DNA of 64,000 nt from Streptomyces sp. NBC_00775 (GTDB lineage Bacteria > Actinomycetota > Actinomycetes > Streptomycetales > Streptomycetaceae), in the NCBI RefSeq assembly GCF_036347135.1, contig NZ_CP108938.1, positions 9,920,001-9,984,000 on the forward strand, given 5' to 3'. Below, piece by piece: positions 26,019 to 34,521 of this stretch; the stretch's first letter is position 1; the number at the start of each line of letters is the position of its first letter. The notes beneath the pieces are model-generated. The model ran no database searches and was not told the DNA's origin. It worked only from the letters and a program-made list of their open reading frames with translations. Made by a program: the position numbers and the translations under genes.

Positions 26019-26969
26019 ATGACCTGGCAGCCCTTCTACGTCGGGGACGGCACGCCCCGGGATGTGGATCTCGGCGATCCGCCTCCCTGGCGCAGCTTCC
26101 CCCGGCAGGCTCTCCACCAGCAGTTTCGACCGCCGCCCGGCCTGGTCAAGGCCGTCAATGCCGCGCTCGTGCTGCGCCGGCCGCTGCTGCTCACCGGGGC
26201 GGCGGGCTCGGGCAAGTCCACGGTGGTCGAGCAGGTGGCGGCGGAGCTCAAGCTCGGCGACGTACTGCGCTGGCACATCACCTCGGGCAGCACGCTCAAG
26301 GAAGCGTTGTACCGGTACGACGCCCTGGGGCGCATTCACGCGCAACGTCTCGGCGGCGCGGATGACATCGCACCGTTCCTGCAGCTGGGCCCGCTGGGTA
26401 CGGCTCTGCTGCCCGTCCAGCATCCGCGAGCCCTGCTGATCGACGAGATCGACAAGAGTGACCTGGACCTGCCTAGCGATCTCCTCGATGTACTGGAGCG
26501 GGGTGAGTTCGAGATCCCCGAACTCACCCGGTACAGCACCGGCAACCTCCAGGCCGCCGTAGAGGTGCGCGAGTGGGGCAGTGACCCGCGCGATCCCGTT
26601 CTCAGTCCCATCAAGGGGGGATTCGTGCAATGCGACAGCTTCCCCTTCATCGTGATGACGAGCAATGGTGAACGCGACTTTCCGGCCGCCTTCCTGCGGC
26701 GCTGCATCCGGTTCACCATGCCGAAGCCCTCGGTCGACGAACTGCGCAGGGTGGTGGAGGCACACCTGCGGATCGGCACGGGCACGAAACGGGCCACGGC
26801 GGCCGACACGCTGATCGAGGACTTCCACCAGCGCCTCACGGCGGGCGAGAGCCTGGCCATCGACCAACTGCTGAACGCCGTCCACCTGTTGATCGGCAGC
26901 GGCACCCTCGCAGGGGCGGAGAAGCGCGAAGTCATGGACCTCGTCCTGCGCGAGCTGTCCCGTGCCTGA
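26019..26969 (+). CDS. MoxR-type AAA+ ATPase
   Basis: 316 residues. Single AAA+ module: Walker A GAAGSGKS (60-67), Walker B ALLIDEIDKSD (138-148), sensor 1 IVMTSNGERD, and arginine-finger region FLRRC (225-229). MoxR-family ATPases work with a von Willebrand factor A protein, as the next gene supplies. In ternary vWA-MoxR-VMAP systems the ATPase is thought to remodel or gate the effector complex. Ribosome site GAGGGGGAG sits 8 nt before the ATG. Its last 8 bases overlap the downstream GTG start, so these two proteins are probably made in fixed ratio. Confidence 0.88.
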   Translation: MTWQPFYVGDGTPRDVDLGDPPPWRSFPRQALHQQFRPPPGLVKAVNAALVLRRPLLLTGAAGSGKSTVVEQVAAELKLGDVLRWHITSGSTLKEALYRYDALGRIHAQRLGGADDIAPFLQLGPLGTALLPVQHPRALLIDEIDKSDLDLPSDLLDVLERGEFEIPELTRYSTGNLQAAVEVREWGSDPRDPVLSPIKGGFVQCDSFPFIVMTSNGERDFPAAFLRRCIRFTMPKPSVDELRRVVEAHLRIGTGTKRATAADTLIEDFHQRLTAGESLAIDQLLNAVHLLIGSGTLAGAEKREVMDLVLRELSRA

Positions 26970-29829
26970 TCAGGGTCACCCGGACCAGGACGGGATCGCA
27001 CGGTCGGTGGCCGCGCTGAGCGGCCTGATGCCCGGGCTCGACGGCACGGCGCTGGCCGACCTGCTCTGGCTCGCCTCGCGCATGGACGGGGACAAGGAGG
27101 ACGAATCCGCCGCACGGTCGTCGCCGCAGTCGGCCGGCGCGCCACCCGCCGCCGATGCCGCGACGCGGGACGTGGCTCCGCCTCCCACCAGTACGGAACG
27201 AGCGCTGCATGAACGGCTCGGCGGAGCGAACTCGCGGGTCCGGGGCGACCCGGTGGCGACAGCGCGCGCCTCCGGCCTGCCGTCGCCGCTGGAGGTGACC
27301 CGAGCCCTGCGGCCCTGGAAGCGTCGGTGGCGGCAGGGCCGCAGGCCGGCCCTGGACATCGACGCGACGGTCGACGACTACGCCCGCAGCGGCGAACTGC
27401 TCCCCGTGTTCACGCCCGCCCCCGAGCGATGGTTCGACCTCGTCCTGGTGGTCGACCGCTCTCTCGCGATGCAGGTGTGGCGGGAGAGCGTCGCCGACTT
27501 CACGGCCGTCCTGGACCGGCTGGGCGCGTTCCGGACACTCCAGGTGCGCAGTCTCGGGTTCGCGGCGGACGGCCGCCCCGAACTCCGCGACGGCCAGGGC
27601 AGGTTGATGAGCCCAGGTCAGCTGAAGTCCCCCGACGCCCGCCGGTTGCTGGTGACCGTGTCCGACTGCGCCTCACCGGGCTGGCACGAGGCTGCGGTGT
27701 GGCGGCAGTTGTACCAGTGGGCTGCGTCGACGCCCGTCGCCCTGCTCAATCCGCTGCCGACCAAGCTGTGGCGCAGAACAGGGCTGGATCTGCCGACCGT
27801 CCGGGTCTCGAACGGGGTCCCCGGCTCGGTCAATTCCCGGCTGGACTTCGACCGGCCACCGCTGCTGCCCCGGGAGGGGGACGACGAGAAGGAGGGCGAC
27901 TGGCTGCCCATTCCCGTGTTGTCTATGTCGCCCCATGCGCTGGACCGCTGGTCACGAACGCTCATGCGTACGGACCCCGAAGGCTGCGGCGCGGTGCTGG
28001 TGCCCCGCAAGGGACGGCCCGAGGGGAGTGCGCGCAGGCCCCAGGGTTCCGTGACCGCGGAGAGGTTCCTGCGCACGGCGTCGCCCCCGGCGGCACGGCT
28101 GGCGGTCCTGTGCTCCACCTTCGACCGTCTGAGCATGCGTCTGCTACACCTCATCCGTCAGGAACTCGTGCCCGAATCGACGGTGGCCGATGTCGCCGAA
28201 CTGCTCACCAGTGGACTCTTCTCACTCGATGCGGACGAGCTGGGCACGGTCGAACTGAGCCTTCCGGAAACCGCGCGGCGCCGGTTGAGGCAGGATCTCG
28301 CGGAGCACGACGTCTGGCGGATCCACCGGGGGCTGAGCCGCCGGATGGCGGCTCGGGAGAACCGGAGCGGACAACTGCTCGCGGTGGCACACGACCCGGA
28401 CGGCGGGGTCGGCCTTCCTGCGGAACTCCAGGAGTTCGGCAGCGCGTCCCTGCGGACGCTGGAGCTGCTGGGGTTGTCGGCGGAGGGCGGTGCGGGGTCC
28501 GGTCGACGGCGCCAGGAACCCGCGAAGTCCCGGTTGGTGGCCGCGACCGAGTCGACGCCGGACCGTCGGCCGTATTTCTTCCTGAGCTACGCCCACACGC
28601 CGGCCTGGGGGCCCGGCGGCGGCGATCCGGATCACTGGGTGCACGTCCTCTTCACGGATCTGTGCGACCACATCATGGCGCTCACGGACCTTCCGGCGGG
28701 CACGCCCGCGGGTTTCATGGACCAGGAGCTGCGCTCGGGGGAGGGGTGGCCGGAAAAGCTCAGTGAGAATCTGGCGAGCTGCCGGGTGTTCGTTCCGTTG
28801 TTGTCGCCGCGCTACTTCACGAGTGAGAGTTGCGGCCGGGAATGGTTCGCCTTCAACGAACGTGTTCTACAGGCGAGGACCGCAGGTGCCGGTTCGGTGT
28901 CGGCCTTCGTGCCCGCTCTGTGGACGCATGTAGAAGTCGCTCAACTCCCCGACTCCGTACGGCATATACATGTGGATCAGGCCGCGTTCGGTGCACGTTA
29001 CGCGGCCAACGGCATCTATGGTCTGATCAAGCTCAAACGGCTTCGCGACGAGTACGAGGAGGTGGTACTCGGACTGGCCCAGCGGATCGTGCAGGTGGCC
29101 CGGGAGTCGCCGCTGCCGCCCGGCCAGCCCCGCGACTACGCTCGTACGCCGGTTGCCTTCCGGCCGCGCAGCGAGGGCCCACGGTACATCCGTCTGACCG
29201 TGGTGGCGCCCACCCGGCACAGCATCCCCGAGCACCGCGACCCCCGGTCGTATGGCGAGGACGCAGAGGACTGGAATCCTTACCACGCGGCGTCGACGCG
29301 TCCGTTGGCCTCGCTCGCGGAGGACCTGATCCGGTCGCTCGACTACCGGGTCACCGTCTCCTCGTTCGATGACGACGAGATCGCTGACGAGACCCTCGAC
29401 GAGGCGGGCAGGGTGCCGACGCCCGAGATCCTCCTCATCGACCGGTGGGCGCTCACCGACGAGGAGCGGCGGCGCAGGCTCGCGGCGTTCGACGCGAGCG
29501 CCCGGCCCTGGGTCAGCGCGATCGTCCCCTGGAACCGGTCCGACATGCAGTGCCACGGCGAGGAGGGCCGCAAGCTGGCGGCGGACCTGGAGCGGACGCT
29601 GCCGTCGATCCTGGACCGGGGCCGGCGCACCGACTGCCAGCTCGCCGTCAACGGCGTACCCACCCTGAAGGCGTTCACGGACATCCTCCCGGCCGTCGTC
29701 GCGCACGTGACCCGGCAGTACCTCAAGCAATTGGGGGTGACCCCACCCTCAATGCCCCGCCCTCGTCTGCGGGGCCCCGCCCCCCAGTCGTACCCCGAGG
29801 CCGGACCCGACGGTGAAGAGGAAACCTGA
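26962..29829 (+). CDS. SAV_2336-type vWA protein fused to a TIR / FxsC-like C-terminal region
   Basis: 955 residues. The N-terminal SAV_2336-like region leads to a vWA-like domain (about 157-275) with MIDAS-type DRSLAM (Asp165, Ser167) and a later acidic position in VTVSDCASPGW. A helical middle follows. A TIR domain occupies about 537-712: YFFLSYAHTP start, GFMDQELRSGEGW, then LLSPRYFTSESCGREWFAF. There Glu627, in the CxxE position of the usual WCxxE, is the residue needed for NADase activity in active TIRs. The last 240 residues (YIRLTVVAPTRHSIPEHRDP onward) match the FxsC C-terminal type known from FxSxx-COOH RiPP clusters; no FxsA or FxsB gene is present. Starts at GTG inside the end of the ATPase gene. 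Confidence 0.8.
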   Translation: MPDQGHPDQDGIARSVAALSGLMPGLDGTALADLLWLASRMDGDKEDESAARSSPQSAGAPPAADAATRDVAPPPTSTERALHERLGGANSRVRGDPVATARASGLPSPLEVTRALRPWKRRWRQGRRPALDIDATVDDYARSGELLPVFTPAPERWFDLVLVVDRSLAMQVWRESVADFTAVLDRLGAFRTLQVRSLGFAADGRPELRDGQGRLMSPGQLKSPDARRLLVTVSDCASPGWHEAAVWRQLYQWAASTPVALLNPLPTKLWRRTGLDLPTVRVSNGVPGSVNSRLDFDRPPLLPREGDDEKEGDWLPIPVLSMSPHALDRWSRTLMRTDPEGCGAVLVPRKGRPEGSARRPQGSVTAERFLRTASPPAARLAVLCSTFDRLSMRLLHLIRQELVPESTVADVAELLTSGLFSLDADELGTVELSLPETARRRLRQDLAEHDVWRIHRGLSRRMAARENRSGQLLAVAHDPDGGVGLPAELQEFGSASLRTLELLGLSAEGGAGSGRRRQEPAKSRLVAATESTPDRRPYFFLSYAHTPAWGPGGGDPDHWVHVLFTDLCDHIMALTDLPAGTPAGFMDQELRSGEGWPEKLSENLASCRVFVPLLSPRYFTSESCGREWFAFNERVLQARTAGAGSVSAFVPALWTHVEVAQLPDSVRHIHVDQAAFGARYAANGIYGLIKLKRLRDEYEEVVLGLAQRIVQVARESPLPPGQPRDYARTPVAFRPRSEGPRYIRLTVVAPTRHSIPEHRDPRSYGEDAEDWNPYHAASTRPLASLAEDLIRSLDYRVTVSSFDDDEIADETLDEAGRVPTPEILLIDRWALTDEERRRRLAAFDASARPWVSAIVPWNRSDMQCHGEEGRKLAADLERTLPSILDRGRRTDCQLAVNGVPTLKAFTDILPAVVAHVTRQYLKQLGVTPPSMPRPRLRGPAPQSYPEAGPDGEEET

Positions 29830-29868
29830 CCATAGAGAGGGAGTAGTGGCTCTCGGACACTCGAACTC

Positions 29869-29948
29869 TCAGTGCGCTGCCTCCGCGGCCACCGACCGCG
29901 CCCACCGGTAGTCCGCCTTGCCGCTCGGCGACCGCTGAATGGTCTCCG
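29869..29948. repeat. Right direct repeat (att-like), 3' end of the intact acyl-CoA synthetase gene
   Basis: Counterpart of 23492-23571, with the same order and spacing from the stop codon. The identical 23-bp run is 29909-29931, followed one mismatch later by 11 more identical bases. Confidence 0.75.
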
Positions 29949-31488
29949 TGACGACGAGCTGGCGGGGGATCTTGTAGCCCGCGAGGTGGGAGCGGCAGTG
30001 CGTCTGGATGTCCTCCAGGGACGGGTGGTTCGCGCCCTCGCGGAGCTGGACGACCGCCGCCACATGGTTGCCCCACTTCTCGTCGGGCACGCCGGCGACC
30101 AGGGCGTCGTACACGTCCGGATGCGATTTGAGGGCCTGTTCGACCTCCTCCGGATAGACCTTCTCGCCACCGGTGTTGATGCACTGGGAGCCGCGGCCGA
30201 GGACGGTGACGATGCCGTCCTCGTCGACCGTGGCCATGTCGCCCAGGAGCACCCACCGCTCGTCGCCCTTCTGGAAGAAGGTCTCGGCGGTTTTCTTGGG
30301 GTCGTTGTAGTAGCCGAGGGGTACATGGCCGCGCTGCGCCACCCGCCCCGGTTCACCGGCCGCGACCGGCTCGTGCGTGACGGGATCCACCACCTGCGTA
30401 CGGGAGTTGACGCGGATCCGGAAGCCGCGCTCCGGGCCCGAGTCCGCCGTCGCGGTGCCGTTGAAGCCGGACTCCGACGAACCGAAGTTGTTCAGCAGCA
30501 TCACGTTCGGGACGAGTGCCTGGAACTGCTCGCGCACCGTGTCCGACATGATCGCGCCGGAGGACGACACGCTGAACATGGAGGAACAGTCCGTGCCCTT
30601 CAGGGGCCCGCTCAACGCGTCGATCAGCGGTCGCAGCATCGCGTCGCCGACCAGCGACATGCTGGTGACCTTCTCCTTCTCGATCGTCCGCAGGACTTCC
30701 TCGGGCACGAACTTGCGGTGGATCACGATCCGTTGGCCGAAGTTGAAGCCGATGAAGGCGGTGAGCGTCGAGGTGCCGTGCATCAGTGGGGGAGTGGGGA
30801 AGAAGGTGATGCCCTCGCCGCCCGCCGCGACGCGCTCGGCGAGTTCCTCCGGCTGCTTGACCGGCTCGCCCGTCGGAGCGCCACCGCCGAGGCCGGAGAA
30901 GAACAGGTCCTCCTGCCGCCACATCACACCCTTGGGCATGCCCGTCGTGCCACCGGTGTAGATGATGAACTGGTCGTCCGCCGAACGCGCCGGGAAACCC
31001 CGCTCGGGGGATCCGGCCGCCTCGGCGTCCGCGAAGTCCACCGCGTCCAACGCGACCGCGTCGGGCGCGGGAATCCCCACCCGCACGAGATGGCGCAGTG
31101 CCGAGGCATGCGGCAGCGCCGCCGCCACCCGGTCCGTGAACTCCGCGTCGAAGACCAGGGCCGCCAGATCGGCGTCGCGGTAGAGGTAGACCAACTCCTC
31201 TTCCACATAGCGGTAGTTGACGTTGACCGGCACGATCCGTGCCTTCAGGCAGCCCAGCACGGTCTGCAGGTACTCGACACCGTTGTAGAGGTGGAGCCCG
31301 AGGTGCTCGCCGGGGCGGATGCCGCTGTCGATCAGGTGGTGCGCGACACGGTTCGCGGCCGCGTCCAGCTGCGCGTACGTCAGCCGGCGCTCCGCACCCG
31401 TGCCGGGGTGGTCGATGTACACGAGCGCCTCGCGGCCCGGGACCACGTCGACGACCGACTCGAACAGGTCGGCAAGGTTGTACTCCAC
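29869..31488 (-). CDS. Acyl-CoA synthetase (intact; island insertion target)
   Basis: 539 residues, ANL superfamily, with IYTGGTTGMPKGVMWRQED (P-loop), mid-domain FGSSESG and C-terminal IQRSPSGKADYRWARS holding the catalytic Lys. It should activate a fatty, steroid side-chain or aromatic acid as the entry step of the divergent cluster that follows (crotonase, DUF35, thiolases). The GTG at 31488 is preceded by AGGAGG; the open frame reaches 31548 but lacks a better start. Its last 80 bp form the right-hand direct repeat matching the orphan tail at 23492, so its 3' end may have been supplied by the inserted segment. Confidence 0.9.
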   Translation of the reverse strand: MEYNLADLFESVVDVVPGREALVYIDHPGTGAERRLTYAQLDAAANRVAHHLIDSGIRPGEHLGLHLYNGVEYLQTVLGCLKARIVPVNVNYRYVEEELVYLYRDADLAALVFDAEFTDRVAAALPHASALRHLVRVGIPAPDAVALDAVDFADAEAAGSPERGFPARSADDQFIIYTGGTTGMPKGVMWRQEDLFFSGLGGGAPTGEPVKQPEELAERVAAGGEGITFFPTPPLMHGTSTLTAFIGFNFGQRIVIHRKFVPEEVLRTIEKEKVTSMSLVGDAMLRPLIDALSGPLKGTDCSSMFSVSSSGAIMSDTVREQFQALVPNVMLLNNFGSSESGFNGTATADSGPERGFRIRVNSRTQVVDPVTHEPVAAGEPGRVAQRGHVPLGYYNDPKKTAETFFQKGDERWVLLGDMATVDEDGIVTVLGRGSQCINTGGEKVYPEEVEQALKSHPDVYDALVAGVPDEKWGNHVAAVVQLREGANHPSLEDIQTHCRSHLAGYKIPRQLVVTETIQRSPSGKADYRWARSVAAEAAH

Positions 31489-31593
31489 CGCTCCTCCTGA
31501 CCCCGAACGTCCATGGCTGCCCCGACAGGGCCTGGGCTCGACGGTCATCAGAGCAAAGCCCGACCCAACTGTGAAGGGTCCCGGCAGAAGAAA

Positions 31594-31610
31594 TCTGACT
31601 GTCTGTCAGA
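31594..31610. promoter_or_regulatory. 17-bp palindromic operator candidate in the divergent acyl-CoA promoter
   Basis: TCTGACTGTCTGTCAGA has perfect 6-bp arms (TCTGAC/GTCAGA). It lies between the divergent acyl-CoA synthetase (start 31488) and crotonase (start 31675) genes and could control both. It shares outer arms, length and flanking AAA/AAACCC with the site at 7073-7089. Confidence 0.55.
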
Positions 31611-31674
31611 AAACCCTTGTACTGGCTCGACGCCTCCTGCAACCTGTTCTCGCATCCGAGACGGGAGGACGGCA

Positions 31675-32475
31675 ATGGGTGGGACGGAACACCTCACCGT
31701 GCAGCGCGAAGGCGCCACACTGGTGCTCACACTCAACAGGCCCGAGGCCAGGAACGCGCTCTCGCTGCCGATGCTGGTCGGTCTGTACGACGGCTGGGTC
31801 GAGGCCGACGAGGACGACGCGATCCGCTCGATCGTGCTCACCGGCGCGGGGGGTGCCTTCTGCGCCGGGATGGACCTCAAGGCGCTGGCCGGAAAGGGCA
31901 TGGAGGGCGAGCAGTACCGGGACCGGCTGAAAGCCGACCCCGATCTGCACTGGAAGGCGATGCTGCGCCACCACCGCCCCCGCAAACCGGTGATCGCCGC
32001 CGTCGAGGGGTACTGCGTCGCGGGCGGCACGGAGATCCTCCAGGGCACCGACATCCGCGTCGCCGGCGAGTCGGCGACCTTCGGGCTCTTCGAGGTAAAG
32101 CGCGGCCTGTTCCCCATCGGCGGGTCCACGGTCCGGCTGCAACGCCAGATCCCGCGCACCCACGCCCTCGAAATGCTGCTCACCGGACGCCCGTACTCGG
32201 CCCGGGAGGCCGCCGGCATCGGCCTGATCGGCCATGTCGTGCCCGACGGCACCGCGTTGGACAAGGCCCTCGCCGTCGCCGAGCAGATCAACGCCTGCGG
32301 CCCGCTCGCCGTCGAGGCCGTCAAGGCGTCCGTGTACGAGACCGCCGAGATGACCGAGACCGACGGCCTCGCGGCCGAACTGGGGCGCGGCTGGCCGATC
32401 TTCGACACCGCCGACGCCAAGGAGGGCTCCCGGGCCTTCGCCGAGAAGCGCCCGCCCGTCTACCGGCGCGCCTGA
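31675..32475 (+). CDS. Enoyl-CoA hydratase/isomerase (crotonase) family protein
   Basis: 266 residues, crotonase fold. N-terminal LVLTLNRPEARNALS; first oxyanion-hole segment GAGGAFCAGMDLKAL; second oxyanion segment EGYCVAGGTEILQGTDIRVA. One of the usual catalytic Glu positions falls in FEVKRGLFPIGGSTVRL. Role: hydration or isomerisation of an enoyl-CoA made by the neighbouring ligase and a dehydrogenase encoded elsewhere. ATG at 31675 with GGGAGGA upstream. First gene of a tight four-gene plus-strand operon; the DUF35 gene follows at 48 bp. Confidence 0.88.
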   Translation: MGGTEHLTVQREGATLVLTLNRPEARNALSLPMLVGLYDGWVEADEDDAIRSIVLTGAGGAFCAGMDLKALAGKGMEGEQYRDRLKADPDLHWKAMLRHHRPRKPVIAAVEGYCVAGGTEILQGTDIRVAGESATFGLFEVKRGLFPIGGSTVRLQRQIPRTHALEMLLTGRPYSAREAAGIGLIGHVVPDGTALDKALAVAEQINACGPLAVEAVKASVYETAEMTETDGLAAELGRGWPIFDTADAKEGSRAFAEKRPPVYRRA

Positions 32476-32523
32476 CCTCCCACGGAGGCATGGCCCATCC
32501 GACCTCCGAAGGAGACATCCGGG

Positions 32524-33465
32524 ATGCCCGAAGTCCTCAAAGCCCCCCTCGTCGTCGAATTCCCCTTCACCCGCTCGCTCGGCCCCGTCCAGAGCGCCTT
32601 CCTCACCGGCCTGCGCGAGCGCGTCGTCCTCGGCGTGCGCACCTCCGACGGCCGCACCCTCGTCCCGCCCGTCGAGTACGACCCCGTCACCGCCGAGGAG
32701 ATACACGACCTCGTCGAGGTCGCCCCCACCGGCACCGTCACCACCTGGGCCTGGAACCACGAACCCCGCAGGGGCCAGCCCCTCGGCACCCCCTTCGCCT
32801 GGGTCCTGGTGCGACTCGACGGTGCCGACACCGCCCTCCTGCACGCCCTCGACGCCCCGGGCCCCGACGCCGTACGCACCGGCATGCGCGTCCGGATCCG
32901 CTGGGCGAAGGAGCGTTCCGGCGGGATCACGGACATCGCCTGCTTCGAACCGTACGAGGGGACGGCGGAGCAACTCACCGGCCACGACGGCCGGTTCGAG
33001 GACATGGTGACCGGCATCGTCGCCCCCGCCCGCCTCGACTACGTCTACTCACCCGGCCGCGCCCAGTCCGGCTACATCAACGCCCTCTCCGGCCGGCGCA
33101 ACGTCGGCGAACGCTGCCCGTCCTGCCGCAAGGTGTACGTCCCGCCGAGGGGTGCCTGCCCCACGTGTGGCGTCGCCACGGCCGAACAGGTCGAGGTGGG
33201 TCCGCGCGGCACCGTCACGACGTACTGCATCGTCAACATCAAGGCGAGGAACCTCGACATCGAAGTGCCGTACGTCTACGCGCACATCGCCCTCGACGGC
33301 GCCGACCTCGCGCTGCACGGCCGGATCGGCGGCATCCCCTACGACGAGGTGCGGATGGGCCTGCGTGTGGAGCCGGTGTGGACGGACGGTGGCGGCTATC
33401 CCGACCACTACCGGCCCACCGGCGAGCCGGACGCGGACTACGAGACGTACAAGGAGCTGGTGTAG
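32524..33465 (+). CDS. Tandem DUF35 OB-fold protein with zinc ribbon (thiolase/aldolase partner)
   Basis: 313 residues with two DUF35-like OB-fold halves. The C-terminal half carries a rubredoxin-like zinc ribbon, CPSC and CPTC (Cys198, Cys201, Cys212, Cys215), before its OB fold (GTVTTYCIVNI). The N-terminal half has an OB fold (GTVTTWAWNH) but no cysteines in the ribbon position. DUF35 proteins bind acyl-CoA and pair with Ltp-type thiolases, as in the ChsH2-Ltp2 retro-aldolase of steroid side-chain degradation. The stop abuts the next start (TAGATG), supporting a complex with that thiolase. GAAGGAG precedes the ATG. Confidence 0.85.
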   Translation: MPEVLKAPLVVEFPFTRSLGPVQSAFLTGLRERVVLGVRTSDGRTLVPPVEYDPVTAEEIHDLVEVAPTGTVTTWAWNHEPRRGQPLGTPFAWVLVRLDGADTALLHALDAPGPDAVRTGMRVRIRWAKERSGGITDIACFEPYEGTAEQLTGHDGRFEDMVTGIVAPARLDYVYSPGRAQSGYINALSGRRNVGERCPSCRKVYVPPRGACPTCGVATAEQVEVGPRGTVTTYCIVNIKARNLDIEVPYVYAHIALDGADLALHGRIGGIPYDEVRMGLRVEPVWTDGGGYPDHYRPTGEPDADYETYKELV

Positions 33466-34521
33466 ATGCCGCCCATCAGGGACATCGCCGTCGTCGCCTT
33501 CGCGCAGACCGACCATCGGCGCACCAGTGACGAGCTCTCCGAGGTGGAGATGCTCATCCCGGTCCTGCACGATGTCCTCGACCGGACCGGCCTGAAGACC
33601 AGCGACATCGGATTCACCTGCTCCGGCTCCACCGACTATCTCGCGGGCCGCGCCTTCTCCTTCACGATGGCGCTCGACGGGGTGGGCGCCTGGCCGCCGA
33701 TCTCCGAGTCGCACGTCGAGATGGACGGGGCGTGGGCGCTGTACGAGGCGTGGACGAAACTGCTGACCGGCGACGCCGACACCGCGCTCGTGTACGCGTA
33801 CGGCAAGTCGTCGCCCGGCTCCGTACGGGACGTCCTGAGCCGGCAGCTCGACCCGTACTACGTGGCCCCCCTGTGGCCGGATTCCGTCGCGCTCGCCGCG
33901 CTTCAGGCGCAGGCGCTCATCGACGCGGGCGACACCGACGAGCCCGCGCTCGCCGGAGTTGCCGCCCGCAGCCGTTCGTCGGCGGCCACCAACTCCCACG
34001 CGCAGGTGAGGGGTTCGAGGGCTCAGGGCGAATACCTCGTACGTCCCCTGCGCACCGGCGACTGCCCGCCCATCGGCGACGGTGCCGCCGCCGTGATCCT
34101 CGCCGCGGGCGAGCGGGCCCGTGAACTGTGCGAACGGCCCGCCTGGATCCGGGGCATCGACCACCGCATCGAGGCACACAGCCTCGGCGTACGCGATCTG
34201 ACCGACTCGCCGTCGACCCGCCTTGCCGCCGAGCGGGCCGGAGCCTTCGAACGGCCCGTGGACACCGCCGAGTTGCACGCCCCCTTCACCTCCCAGGAAG
34301 TGGTCCTGCGCAAGGCGCTCCGGCTTGACGACGGCGTGGACGTCAACCCCTCCGGGGGAGCGCTCGCCGCCAATCCGGTGATGGCGGCCGGGCTCATCCG
34401 TATCGGTGAGGCCGCCGCCCGCATCCACCGCGGCGAGTCCGACCGGGCGCTCGCCCACGCCACGTCGGGCCCCTGCCTCCAACAGAACCTGGTCGCCGTA
34501 CTCGAAGGGGATGCCCGATGA
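33466..34521 (+). CDS. Thiolase-fold lipid-transfer (Ltp-like) protein
   Basis: 351 residues, thiolase superfamily of the Ltp/SCP-x type. Features seen: FTCSGSTDYLAG (region of the N-terminal nucleophile loop), CPPIGDGAAAVILAAGERA, NPSGGALAANPVMAAGLIRI, and ATSGPCLQQN near the C-terminus. It lacks the full Cys/His set of degradative thiolases, as Ltp aldolases do. Predicted to cleave or form a C-C bond on an acyl-CoA together with the DUF35 protein encoded immediately upstream. The start directly follows the previous stop; the end overlaps the next gene by ATGA. Confidence 0.82.
   Translation: MPPIRDIAVVAFAQTDHRRTSDELSEVEMLIPVLHDVLDRTGLKTSDIGFTCSGSTDYLAGRAFSFTMALDGVGAWPPISESHVEMDGAWALYEAWTKLLTGDADTALVYAYGKSSPGSVRDVLSRQLDPYYVAPLWPDSVALAALQAQALIDAGDTDEPALAGVAARSRSSAATNSHAQVRGSRAQGEYLVRPLRTGDCPPIGDGAAAVILAAGERARELCERPAWIRGIDHRIEAHSLGVRDLTDSPSTRLAAERAGAFERPVDTAELHAPFTSQEVVLRKALRLDDGVDVNPSGGALAANPVMAAGLIRIGEAAARIHRGESDRALAHATSGPCLQQNLVAVLEGDAR

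Larger units (their letters stand above)
23572..29868. mobile_element. Putative genomic island carrying a vWA-MoxR-VMAP/TIR conflict system
   Basis: The segment between the two acyl-CoA synthetase 3'-end repeats contains only four co-directional, overlapping or closely spaced genes (23717-29829) and nothing related to its flanks. The repeats are spaced exactly 6377 bp, stop to stop. Insertion at the 3' end of a gene with duplication of that end is the pattern of site-specific integration. No integrase, transposase or inverted repeats were found inside, so the mechanism is inferred. Confidence 0.6.

Noticed and set aside
26962..29829. Complete FxSxx-COOH RiPP cluster
   Set aside because: Only an FxsC-like tail is present; no precursor ending in FxSxx and no radical-SAM gene were found.
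23572..29868. Integrase, transposase or terminal inverted repeats in the putative island
   Set aside because: None found on either strand; the island call rests only on the flanking direct repeats and gene content.
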